DNA from: CAYRWM01 sp964428055
Lineage (GTDB): Bacteria > Bacillota > Clostridia > Christensenellales > Christensenellaceae
Assembly (NCBI GenBank): GCA_964428055.1
Contig: CAYRWM010000014.1
Location: 1-45,431 of the forward strand
Length of the DNA: 45,431 nucleotides
Direction of reading: 5' to 3'
In this document: one piece after another, positions 16,624 to 24,281 of the stretch
Layout: each line of letters starts with the position of its first letter
Numbering within the stretch: the stretch's first letter is position 1
Program-made: the position numbers and the translations under genes
Notes under the pieces: model-generated
Seen by the model: only the letters and a program-made list of their open reading frames with translations
The model's database searches: none
What the model was told of the DNA's origin: nothing

Positions 16624-17745
16624 ATGCGTAAGCACAGTATGGATTATTTCATACTCATCACGACCCTTGTACTCGTTGCATTCGGTCTTATTATGGTGTT
16701 TTCAGCTACATATTACAGTGCTTCTATCAAGCAGGATGACGGGTTTTATTATCTGAAGCGTCAGCTTATCGGAGCGATGCTCGGACTCGGCCTTATGATA
16801 GCCGCGTCATTTTTCCCGTACCAGAAACTTCAGAAACTCAGAATACCGCTCATAATAATCGCTTTTATACTTTTGTTAGCTGTTCTCGTTCCCGGAGCTC
16901 ACCGTATAAATCTTAATGGTTCCTCCAGATGGCTTAATCTCGGTATGTTTTCGCTGCAGCCTTCTGAAGTCGCTAAACTTGCTCTTATCATATTCATATC
17001 ATCAACACTGGCGGCCAACCAGAAGAGGGTAGGATATTTCCTTAACGGCATCCTCGGACCCGCTCTCGTACCGCTGATATTCTGCGGGCTTCTGCTGCTT
17101 CAGCCTAATTTCTCCGCGATCGTATGTATAGGCATACTCACTGTTGTTATGATACTTGTCGGCGGAGCCAATGGAAAGATGCTCGCACTGCTATGCGGGG
17201 GAGGTGTAGCTATCGGCTTCGGTGTAATGATGTCCAGTTCCTATAGAGCGAACCGCGTCAATTCATTCATGAATCCGTGGGATTATTCCGATACGAGCGG
17301 ATATCAGGTCATGCAGTCGCTGTACGCGATTGGTTCAGGTGGCTTCTTCGGTAGAGGTCTCGGCAATTCCAGGCAGAAACTCCTGTATCTTCCGTACGGT
17401 GAATCTGACTTTATTTTCCCTATTGTTTGCGAAGAACTTGGATTTATAGGTGCTTTGGCACTCATACTACTCTTTGCTTTCCTTATATACAGAATAATAC
17501 GTGTCGCTATCAATGCTAAAGATATGTTCGGATGTCTTGTGGCGACCGGTGTAGCTACAATAATCTGCATTCAGGTCATAATTAATATTGCAGTCGTAAC
17601 CAGTTCGATTCCGCCTACTGGTGTTTCCATGCCGTTCATCAGCTACGGCAGTTCAGCACTGGTAATCTTTATGCTCATGATTGGTATAGTGCTCAATATT
17701 TCCAAGTTCACTCAGATCTCAAATGAGAAAGAGCGCACTGCCTGA
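16624..17745 (+). CDS. ftsW: Septal lipid-II glycosyltransferase FtsW (SEDS family)
   Basis: A 373-residue polytopic membrane protein with about ten helices. SEDS signatures include GSSRWLNLGMFSLQPSEVAKL (residues about 98-118), the periplasmic YQVMQSLYAIGSGGFFGRGLG, and the C-terminal PPTGVSMPFISYGSSALV. FtsW polymerises septal glycan together with a class B PBP. Its cluster partner here looks catalytically degenerate, so FtsW may use another PBP for crosslinking. A hairpin follows before ftsQ. Confidence 0.95.
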   Translation: MRKHSMDYFILITTLVLVAFGLIMVFSATYYSASIKQDDGFYYLKRQLIGAMLGLGLMIAASFFPYQKLQKLRIPLIIIAFILLLAVLVPGAHRINLNGSSRWLNLGMFSLQPSEVAKLALIIFISSTLAANQKRVGYFLNGILGPALVPLIFCGLLLLQPNFSAIVCIGILTVVMILVGGANGKMLALLCGGGVAIGFGVMMSSSYRANRVNSFMNPWDYSDTSGYQVMQSLYAIGSGGFFGRGLGNSRQKLLYLPYGESDFIFPIVCEELGFIGALALILLFAFLIYRIIRVAINAKDMFGCLVATGVATIICIQVIINIAVVTSSIPPTGVSMPFISYGSSALVIFMLMIGIVLNISKFTQISNEKERTA

Positions 17746-17781
17746 CGGTATTGACGAATCGGTAAAAATGTATGAAGATAT

Positions 17782-17819
17782 AATTAGCAAGATTTGTGCT
17801 TGCTAATTTTATTTATTTT
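17782..17819 (+). terminator. Terminator-like hairpin between ftsW and ftsQ
   Basis: AATTAGCAAG (17782-17791) pairs perfectly with CTTGCTAATT (17799-17808) around a seven-base loop and is followed by a T-rich but interrupted tail. The stem is A/T-rich, so termination is probably partial. In other clostridia murG often sits here. Confidence 0.55.
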
Positions 17820-17828
17820 GGCGAAATC

Positions 17829-18554
17829 ATGGAGCAGAGAGAGAACAGATCCAAGACGATTGTCTTGCTCATAATTGTTATAGGTGCCCTGGTGGCTTTC
17901 GGTTTCATAGGATATAAGTTCTTTATGGTTGAGAAAGTCACGATAAAGGGAAACAGCTATTACTCATCCGAGGAGATAGCCGATCTCGCTGCGATACCTA
18001 TGAACACACATGTTTTCACGCTTGACAAAGACCAGGTAAAGAGCAATATAGAGGCTGATCCGAGAGTAATAGTCGAGAGTATTGACTATGATTTCCCCAA
18101 TGCTATAACAATTAATGTAAAAGAGCGTATACCAGCTGCTGTCGCTGACTCAGGCGAAGGGGTACTGATACTTTCCAATGACATGATAGTAATTGAGACC
18201 GGTTCCGGTGATACTGAAGATGTACCGAAGCTTACGGGCCTGACTGTTGAAGATGCGCAGCTCGGTTCTAAACTCGAAGCCGATGATCCATACAAGGTAT
18301 CCATGGCATCGGAGATAGTTACTGCCGCCCTTCATGAAGGTGTACTAGATAAATATGAAAGCATAGATCTTTCGGATACCAACAAGGTCATGATAGATTC
18401 AAAGGCCGGTTTTCAGATTAATTTCGGTCAGGGCGACAACTACGCCGAAAAGACAGGGTGGATATCCAAGATGCTTGACTCTCTTGCTAAAGAGACCGTT
18501 AAGACGGGAACTATAGATGTGTCTTCCGGAAAATTCGCTACATTCAGGCCTTAA
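17829..18554 (+). CDS. ftsQ: Division protein FtsQ/DivIB
   Basis: A 241-residue bitopic membrane protein: a short cytoplasmic N-terminus, a transmembrane helix at about residues 10-32, an extracellular POTRA domain (VEKVTIKGNSYYSSEEIADLA, about 35-100) and a beta domain. It bridges FtsL/FtsB-type proteins to the rest of the divisome. A GTG start exists at 17796, but that codon sits in the hairpin. The ATG at 17829 gives a normal N-terminus, though its ribosome-binding site is weak. No promoter is evident between the hairpin and the gene. Confidence 0.88.
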   Translation: MEQRENRSKTIVLLIIVIGALVAFGFIGYKFFMVEKVTIKGNSYYSSEEIADLAAIPMNTHVFTLDKDQVKSNIEADPRVIVESIDYDFPNAITINVKERIPAAVADSGEGVLILSNDMIVIETGSGDTEDVPKLTGLTVEDAQLGSKLEADDPYKVSMASEIVTAALHEGVLDKYESIDLSDTNKVMIDSKAGFQINFGQGDNYAEKTGWISKMLDSLAKETVKTGTIDVSSGKFATFRP

Positions 18555-18583
18555 CAATTTTTTAACAAATACGTTTGAACGCT

Positions 18584-18612
18584 TTGTGTAGGGCAATTTA
18601 GGTCAGTATAAT
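18584..18612 (+). promoter_or_regulatory. Candidate distal promoter for ftsA-ftsZ
   Basis: TTGTGT (18584-18589), a 17-base spacer and a perfect TATAAT (18607-18612). It leaves a leader of about 90 bases before ftsA. Confidence 0.5.
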
Positions 18613-18632
18613 AAAAAATACGATAAAAACTG

Positions 18633-18661
18633 TTCATAAATAATTTTTTATGTGATAAAAT
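18633..18661 (+). promoter_or_regulatory. Candidate proximal extended -10 promoter for ftsA-ftsZ
   Basis: TTCATA (18633-18638), 17 bases, then TAAAAT (18656-18661) preceded by TGA, an extended -10 arrangement. It may act with, or instead of, the upstream TATAAT promoter. Confidence 0.5.
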
Positions 18662-18706
18662 GAATATAACTGTAATCTTGTTAAAGTTATTATAGGGGAA
18701 AGTTTC

Positions 18707-19897
18707 ATGAAAGATGCAAAAACTGTCATTGAATTCGGTACTTCAAAAATAGCCTGCGCTACTGCGGTCCCAAAAAACAGGAGCGGTTTTGAGGTAATAG
18801 GCTATGTAAAAAATGAGTATGCCGGTATAAAAAATGGCAATTGGGTCGAACCTTCTTCCGTCGGTAACTGCCTTAATGATACGATAACCGAGCTTGAAAA
18901 GCAGACCGGTGCAAAAATTAAGACTGTTGAGATGGCTCTCCCTGCTACTTTTTCTGATCTTCACATGGAAACTGTCTCAATGGGTATCCACGGCAATGTC
19001 AATGCGTCTGAACTTGACAGCCTGTTCAGTATGGCTTCCCAGTTTCCGAGGGGCGACAGCCTGAAAGTGGTAAACCAGTTCTCAGCATGGTATATGCTGG
19101 AAGACGGCGAGATATTCATTGATGCTTACGGCAAAAGGACTTCAAATATTACTGCGGGCATAATCTCTGTGCTCACCAACAAGTACCTTATACAGGATCT
19201 TAAGATACTTACAAGGAATGCCGGTGTTTATGTGCAGAGCATAATATGCGAACAGCTTGCCGAGGCACTTGCTCTCATTCCGGAAGAGAAGAGAGATCTT
19301 ATTGCTATCCTTATAGATGCCGGGTACTATTCAACGAGCATTTCTCTGGTATACGGCGATGCCGTTCTCAACACCGTCACTATCGATGTCGGCGGCGGGT
19401 ATGTTACTGATGATATCGCCTACTATATGAAGATGGATAAACAGACCGCTGAGAGACTGAAGCGCCAGTATTCTTTCGGTCTTGAAGAGAATAATGATAT
19501 AAACTATCTGTTTGCTAAGACAGCAGACGGAAATCTGAGCAGATATCCCTATGATATGCTCAAAAAGATTATTGACTCACGTATGGAGCATATGGTAAAA
19601 CAGATAATGCTCACCGTGAAAGAGCTTGAGAAGAGCGTAGGGAAGCAGCTGACCATTTATATGACGGGCGGCGGATTCAATTACATGCCCGGTATAAACA
19701 GTTTCTTCCAGGCTTACTGCGGCCGTTCGCCTATTCAGTGCAGGGCTGCAAACACTAAGCTCGCTGAACCTGCGTCACAGAGCATGTACGCACTCCTGGA
19801 GTATGCAATGAACAGCAATGATGACGGAGCGTTCTTTGAGGATGAAGTAGAAGAGAAGGGATTTTTCTCTAAAATCTCTAAAAAGTTTTTTAAATAA
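18707..19897 (+). CDS. ftsA: Divergent FtsA-like actin-fold division protein
   Basis: A 396-residue ASKHA-fold protein upstream of ftsZ. N-terminal VIEFGTSKIACATA corresponds to the phosphate-1 loop. Residues about 225-245 (TIDVGGGYVTDDIAYYMKMD) and KRQYSFGLEE align with FtsA, and TGGGFNYMPG matches the adenosine motif. The C-terminus (KGFFSKISKKFFK) is an amphipathic membrane-binding helix, as in FtsA. FtsA tethers FtsZ filaments to the membrane. The phosphate-2 loop, normally a DIGGGTTD-like motif, reads DAGYYSTS (residues 204-211), so nucleotide binding or hydrolysis may differ. The protein is much more divergent than its FtsZ. Identification rests on position, fold landmarks and the tail. 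Confidence 0.8.
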   Translation: MKDAKTVIEFGTSKIACATAVPKNRSGFEVIGYVKNEYAGIKNGNWVEPSSVGNCLNDTITELEKQTGAKIKTVEMALPATFSDLHMETVSMGIHGNVNASELDSLFSMASQFPRGDSLKVVNQFSAWYMLEDGEIFIDAYGKRTSNITAGIISVLTNKYLIQDLKILTRNAGVYVQSIICEQLAEALALIPEEKRDLIAILIDAGYYSTSISLVYGDAVLNTVTIDVGGGYVTDDIAYYMKMDKQTAERLKRQYSFGLEENNDINYLFAKTADGNLSRYPYDMLKKIIDSRMEHMVKQIMLTVKELEKSVGKQLTIYMTGGGFNYMPGINSFFQAYCGRSPIQCRAANTKLAEPASQSMYALLEYAMNSNDDGAFFEDEVEEKGFFSKISKKFFK

Positions 19898-19921
19898 TAA
19901 TAATTGTCAGGAGAGAAGAAA

Positions 19922-21136
19922 ATGCCTTTAGAGTACGATAAAAGTGAAATTAATTTTGCAAAGATAAGGATTTTCGGTGTCGGCGGCGCTGGTAACAATG
20001 CTGTCAACAGGATGATCGATGCAAATGTTAAGGGCGCGGAGTTCGTAGCTGTCAATACTGATAAGCAGACACTGCTCCTTTCAAAAGCTGAGACAAAGAT
20101 TCAGATAGGTGAGAAACTCACCAAAGGACTCGGTGCAGGTGCCAATCCCGAGATCGGTCGTAAAGCTGCTGAAGAGTCTATAGACGAACTGGAATCAGCT
20201 ATTGAAGGCGCCAACCTTATATTCATAGCCTGCGGCATGGGCGGCGGTACCGGAACAGGTGCGGCACCGGTCATTGCCAAACTCGCTCAGGAATATAAGA
20301 AAAAGGATGATTGTCTCATTATCGCAGTTGTCACAAAGCCTTTCGATTTCGAGGGTCTTCCCAGAGCGAGAGCTGCAGAGAAGGGTCTTGAAGAACTGAA
20401 AGCTGTCGTAGATACGATCATCACTATCCCGAACAACAAACTCCTCGGCGCTGTCGGCAAAGGCACATCCCTTATGGATGCCTTCAAGGTAGCTGACGAC
20501 GTTCTGAGACAGGGCGTTCAGGGTATTGTCGATCTTATCGTCACACCTGCACTCATCAAACTGGACTTTGCGGATGTCCGCACGATCATGGCGCAGCGCG
20601 GTTCTGCTCACATGGGTATAGGAATCGGATACGGCGACAACAAAACGCTGGATGCTGCAAAGCTTGCTATACAGAGTCCTCTGCTCGATACGAGCATCAA
20701 CGGAGCCAAAGGCATTCTCCTGAATATAACCGGCGATGCTACTCTCGGACTGCATGAGGTACAGGAAGCTGCCAAGATGATCCAGTCGGCTGCAGATCCC
20801 GATGCGAACATACTCTTCGGTGCATGTATTGATCCGAGTCTTGATGATGAGGTAAGGATCACTGTTATAGCGACAGGTTTTGATGACAATGCCCCCAAGA
20901 AGAAGATAAGCGAAGGCGATGTAACGCTCAAGCCTGCTGAACCGGAGCCTTTTATGACTAAGAAGCCCGCAGCTGACGAGCCAAAGCTCGATAAGCCTTC
21001 ATTTGATGATAATATACCGGTTAAGGGCGAGGATGAACTCCTGACACCCCAGCCCGGGCTCAAACTTGGAGACAGTACCGAAGAAGATGATCTGGATATC
21101 CCGGTATTCATAAGGAAAAAACCGAGAAGAAGATAA
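19922..21136 (+). CDS. ftsZ: Cell division GTPase FtsZ
   Basis: A 404-residue tubulin homologue that forms the Z ring. N-terminal FGVGGAGNNAVNRMI and the tubulin signature GMGGGTGTGAAPVIA are intact. The C-terminal variable linker ends in the conserved peptide DLDIPVFIRKK for FtsA or other tether binding. The T7 synergy loop, canonically NLDFADV, reads K213-LDFADV: both catalytic Asp positions are kept but Asn is replaced by Lys. The ATG at 19922 follows AGGAG (19909-19913) and is preferred to a TTG at 19904. A strong terminator follows. Confidence 0.97.
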   Translation: MPLEYDKSEINFAKIRIFGVGGAGNNAVNRMIDANVKGAEFVAVNTDKQTLLLSKAETKIQIGEKLTKGLGAGANPEIGRKAAEESIDELESAIEGANLIFIACGMGGGTGTGAAPVIAKLAQEYKKKDDCLIIAVVTKPFDFEGLPRARAAEKGLEELKAVVDTIITIPNNKLLGAVGKGTSLMDAFKVADDVLRQGVQGIVDLIVTPALIKLDFADVRTIMAQRGSAHMGIGIGYGDNKTLDAAKLAIQSPLLDTSINGAKGILLNITGDATLGLHEVQEAAKMIQSAADPDANILFGACIDPSLDDEVRITVIATGFDDNAPKKKISEGDVTLKPAEPEPFMTKKPAADEPKLDKPSFDDNIPVKGEDELLTPQPGLKLGDSTEEDDLDIPVFIRKKPRRR

Positions 21137-21148
21137 CCTTAGTATTAA

Positions 21149-21178
21149 ACGGAGCAGTAGGCTGCTCCGTTTTTTTTT
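21149..21178 (+). terminator. Intrinsic terminator after ftsZ
   Basis: ACGGAGCAG (21149-21157) pairs with CTGCTCCGT (21162-21170) around a four-base loop, followed by eight further T residues. It closes the dcw region. Confidence 0.93.
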
Positions 21179-21206
21179 GTCTTCTCAGCATACTACAGGT
21201 AGTGTT

Positions 21207-21235
21207 TTGACAATTATACCAATAGATAATATACT
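21207..21235 (+). promoter_or_regulatory. Strong promoter for the M20C-like lipoprotein gene
   Basis: TTGACA (21207-21212), a 17-base spacer and TATACT (21230-21235). Transcription would start near 21242. Confidence 0.82.
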
Positions 21236-21280
21236 ATAACTTGTTTATTGATTAATTCACAATCTCCTTCGGAGGATCAG

Positions 21281-22903
21281 ATGATAAGAAGACTTATAGC
21301 GGTATCTTTGATCGTTTTTTTAATATTGTGTTCATTTGCCGGATGTGTCCCGGCACCCGCTCCTGTTCCTGTGGATAAGCCACAGAGTGCAGCTGCTGAA
21401 GATATTCCTGAAGAACCGTTGCCCGATGAGACACCGGCTCTGGATGTTGAAGCTGCCTATACTGCGGTCCTTGAGAATTTTGAGGGACTCAATAAAGTGT
21501 CCAGACTCTCGGAAGAGGATACTTCGGCGGTATCAGGCTATGTGCTCAAATGGGCGAAGGATAACGGACTTGAGGCTTTTCAGGATGCGTACGGGAACGT
21601 TGTTGTTGACAGACCTGCATCAGAGGGATTTGAAGATTATCCCAAAGTCCTGCTTCAGGCGCATCTTGATTACATGGGCTTCGTCAGAGAAGATGCCCCG
21701 GCGGCTTCACAGCTCACATCCGATGCTGGCGGCATTTTTACGAGCGAAGGCTCATCATTCGGTGCCAGCGATGGTTTCGGTGTTGCCGAAATAATGTATA
21801 TCATGACATCTGATGCATTCAGATGCGGTCCTTTAAGGGCTGTGTTTACTGCTTACGGAGATTCTAATTTCAATGGTGCTAGCAACCTTGATCCCGCCGT
21901 TCTCGACAGCGATTATATGGTTAGTTTCGACGGCGTTCAGAGCGGCACTGTTGCATACGGGCATACCGGAAGTAAAAAGAAGCTTTTCACTAAGACTGTG
22001 ACATGGGAGGAGAATCCCTATGATCTCAGTTATACGATATCAATTAAGGGACTGTCCGGCGGTGACTCGGGACTCTATTCTGATACGAATAACGCTAACG
22101 CTATAAGACTCCTTGCGGAGTGTATGGATAATGTATCAAATGCCGGCGTTACCCTGTCGGTATCTGCTATCAGCGGAGGCGGCAATGACCAGACTATCCC
22201 GGAAAGCGCTTCTGCAGTTGTTACTGTGGACTCGGAGAAAAAGCAGGATTTTGAGACCGCGATAGCAGAGTATTCAGGGATTCTTGATTCAGCTGTCAGA
22301 GAGAATGAACCGTCGCTCGTTTTTGAGTGTACGGAGAATACTGATGTTCCTACTCAGGTGATAACTCAGGATGATTCGTCGGGGCTGCTGAATCTGATAA
22401 TACTCTCAATAGAAGGCGTGAATACGATGAGCGCTACACTTGAGGGCGTTGTTGAGAGCAGTTGCTCTGTATGTTCAGTTTCACTCGGGAGTGACAGTCT
22501 ATATGTTGAAAAACTTGAGCGCGGATACTCAAAAGGCCGCTTTGACCAGATGGACAACGCAGATGTGACGCTGGCAAATATGTCAGGCTTCAAGGTCGAT
22601 ACGCAGTATGAATACCCTGGATTCTCAGACAGCTCCGAAAGCGCGTTTCTGCTGCTCGCGGTAAATACAATGAGCGGGGTAATGGGAGAGGATGCCGCTG
22701 TATCGATGCTCAATACTGCCATGGAGCCCGGATTCTTCGCAGAGAAGAAACAGGGGCTTGAGATAATAATAGTCGGCAATGATATATCCGGAGTGCACAG
22801 CGCTCAGGAATCCTGTTCGACGGAGAGCGTAAAACCTCTCATGAGTTTTATGGAAAAGCTCCTCGGGAGCATAAACAGTCTCAGCAGTCCTGCTGGAGAA
22901 TAA
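21281..22903 (+). CDS. Lipoprotein resembling PepD (M20C) dipeptidase, catalytic residues lost
   Basis: A 540-residue predicted lipoprotein: a signal peptide ending in the lipobox FAGC (lipidated Cys near residue 22), a Pro/Glu-rich linker to about residue 55, then a body alignable with aminoacyl-histidine dipeptidase PepD. LLQAHLDYMGF matches LLQAHLDMV, IKGLSGGDSG matches LKGLKGGHSG, and GVHSAQES matches the C-terminal IHSPDE. H128 and D130 are kept. The bridging Asp (GADNG) is S163 in GASDG, the catalytic Glu pair is Y192-G193, and the GGHSG His is D262. Metal-dependent peptidase activity is therefore unlikely. It may bind peptides or have another role. The ATG at 21281 follows GGAGG (21271-21275). 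Confidence 0.78.
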   Translation: MIRRLIAVSLIVFLILCSFAGCVPAPAPVPVDKPQSAAAEDIPEEPLPDETPALDVEAAYTAVLENFEGLNKVSRLSEEDTSAVSGYVLKWAKDNGLEAFQDAYGNVVVDRPASEGFEDYPKVLLQAHLDYMGFVREDAPAASQLTSDAGGIFTSEGSSFGASDGFGVAEIMYIMTSDAFRCGPLRAVFTAYGDSNFNGASNLDPAVLDSDYMVSFDGVQSGTVAYGHTGSKKKLFTKTVTWEENPYDLSYTISIKGLSGGDSGLYSDTNNANAIRLLAECMDNVSNAGVTLSVSAISGGGNDQTIPESASAVVTVDSEKKQDFETAIAEYSGILDSAVRENEPSLVFECTENTDVPTQVITQDDSSGLLNLIILSIEGVNTMSATLEGVVESSCSVCSVSLGSDSLYVEKLERGYSKGRFDQMDNADVTLANMSGFKVDTQYEYPGFSDSSESAFLLLAVNTMSGVMGEDAAVSMLNTAMEPGFFAEKKQGLEIIIVGNDISGVHSAQESCSTESVKPLMSFMEKLLGSINSLSSPAGE

Positions 22904-22922
22904 CAATAAAGGGTGAATAGTC

Positions 22923-23378
22923 ATGAAATGTATTTATTGTGAATGTGATGACAGTAAAGTCGTTGATTCCAGACCGGTCAACGACGGCCACTCCATCAGG
23001 AGGAGACGCGAGTGTCTGAATTGCGGAAAGAGGTTTACGACTTACGAGAAAGTTGAGACGATTCCTGTGCTCGTTGTGAAGAAAGACGGCAGCCGTGAAC
23101 TGTTTGACATTGAGAAGATTAAGAGAGGCGTGATCCGTTCCTGCGAGAAGAGGCCTGTTTCCCTTGAATCTATCGAGCGTCTGGCATCAGCAGTAGAGTC
23201 TCAGGTTATGGAGAATGCGAGTCAGGAGATATCGACAGCCGATATCGGAGAGATCGTAATATCGAAGCTCAAGGATCTGGATGAGGTCGCTTACGTAAGG
23301 TTTGCTTCGGTATACAGACAGTTCAAGGACATCAACACGTTTATGCAGGAGCTTAACAAACTGCTGACGGAGAGATGA
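22923..23378 (+). CDS. nrdR: Ribonucleotide reductase repressor NrdR
   Basis: A 151-residue repressor. An N-terminal zinc ribbon (CIYC near residue 3, CLNCGKRF near 31) with basic HSIRRRREC is followed by an ATP-cone (residues about 46-140) that senses dATP/ATP. It binds NrdR boxes ahead of ribonucleotide reductase genes; none were recognised in this window. It follows the lipoprotein gene after 19 bases and precedes the laccase-domain gene after four. Confidence 0.97.
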   Translation: MKCIYCECDDSKVVDSRPVNDGHSIRRRRECLNCGKRFTTYEKVETIPVLVVKKDGSRELFDIEKIKRGVIRSCEKRPVSLESIERLASAVESQVMENASQEISTADIGEIVISKLKDLDEVAYVRFASVYRQFKDINTFMQELNKLLTER

Positions 23379-23382
23379 TCAG

Positions 23383-24210
23383 ATGAGTTATTTTGATGAC
23401 ATCTGTCACGGATTTGAAAAAAATTCTGTAAAGGGAGTGGTTTTCTATACTATTCCCTCTTTTTCACGTACGGGTCTTGTAAGGCACTGCTTCTCAACCC
23501 GCATCGGCGGTGTGAGCAAGGGCTGTTTCGAGAGCCTTTGCTTTTCACTGAGCAGAGAAAAGAATCCTGAAAACTTCAGGGAGAACACGAGAAGGCTTGC
23601 GGATGCATGCGGTGTTGACTACGACAGGATCACTGTGGTCAATTATGAGCATGGTGATAATATATATGAGATAGGCCCTGATGATGCCGGTAAAGGGCTT
23701 ACTCGGGAAAACGATATACCCAAGTGCGATGCGCTTGTATGCAGCCTTAAAGGAACTGCTGCAATGACAATGCATGCGGATTGCGTTCCGTTGTTCTATC
23801 TTTCTTTGAAGACAGGAACATGCGCTGTAGCGCACGCCGGATGGCGCGGAGTCATAAAGGGCCTGCCCGGAAAGATCGCATCTCACATAGCATCGATGGA
23901 AGGCTGCGATGCCGACGGAATAATAGTCGGCATAGGTCCTCATATAAAGTCATGCTGTTTTGAGGTGGGAAGTGAGGTCAGGGATGTTTTTCTCGATAAA
24001 TACGGAGAGGGATCATGCCGTGAATCTGACGGCCGGCTGTATGTCAATCTTGAATACGCGATAATATGTCAGTTTAGGGAAGCAGGTATTCCTGCTGAAA
24101 ACATCACGGTATCCGATCTGTGCACTCACTGCAATGCGGATCTGTTCTACTCGCACAGAAGGGACAGGGGCATGACCGGTGCTATGGCCGGTATGATACA
24201 GAAACTCTGA
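23383..24210 (+). CDS. pgeF: Laccase-domain purine nucleoside phosphorylase family protein (YfiH/PgeF type)
   Basis: A 275-residue member of the multicopper-polyphenol-oxidase-like YfiH family. Bacterial members are described as zinc-dependent purine nucleoside phosphorylases and, in some organisms, as enzymes acting on miscoupled peptidoglycan precursors. Conserved segments are FSTRIGGVSKG, THMNADC-like MTMHADCVPLFYL (about residues 127-139), VAHAGWRGVIKG, GPHIKSCCFEVG and DLCTHCNADLFYSHRRDRG, which together carry the His/Cys metal ligands. The exact substrate here is not determinable. It is probably cotranscribed with nrdR. Confidence 0.85.
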   Translation: MSYFDDICHGFEKNSVKGVVFYTIPSFSRTGLVRHCFSTRIGGVSKGCFESLCFSLSREKNPENFRENTRRLADACGVDYDRITVVNYEHGDNIYEIGPDDAGKGLTRENDIPKCDALVCSLKGTAAMTMHADCVPLFYLSLKTGTCAVAHAGWRGVIKGLPGKIASHIASMEGCDADGIIVGIGPHIKSCCFEVGSEVRDVFLDKYGEGSCRESDGRLYVNLEYAIICQFREAGIPAENITVSDLCTHCNADLFYSHRRDRGMTGAMAGMIQKL

Positions 24211-24215
24211 TTCGG

Positions 24216-24243
24216 TTTAACGTTTTTTTATATCGTTTATAAT
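24216..24243 (+). promoter_or_regulatory. Promoter for the cysteine desulfurase/scaffold unit
   Basis: TTTAAC (24216-24221), 16 bases, then TATAAT (24238-24243). It lies immediately after the laccase-domain gene stop. Confidence 0.65.
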
Positions 24244-24281
24244 AGGATTGTGTGATCTTAAGGAAAGGATTATATAAGCAC

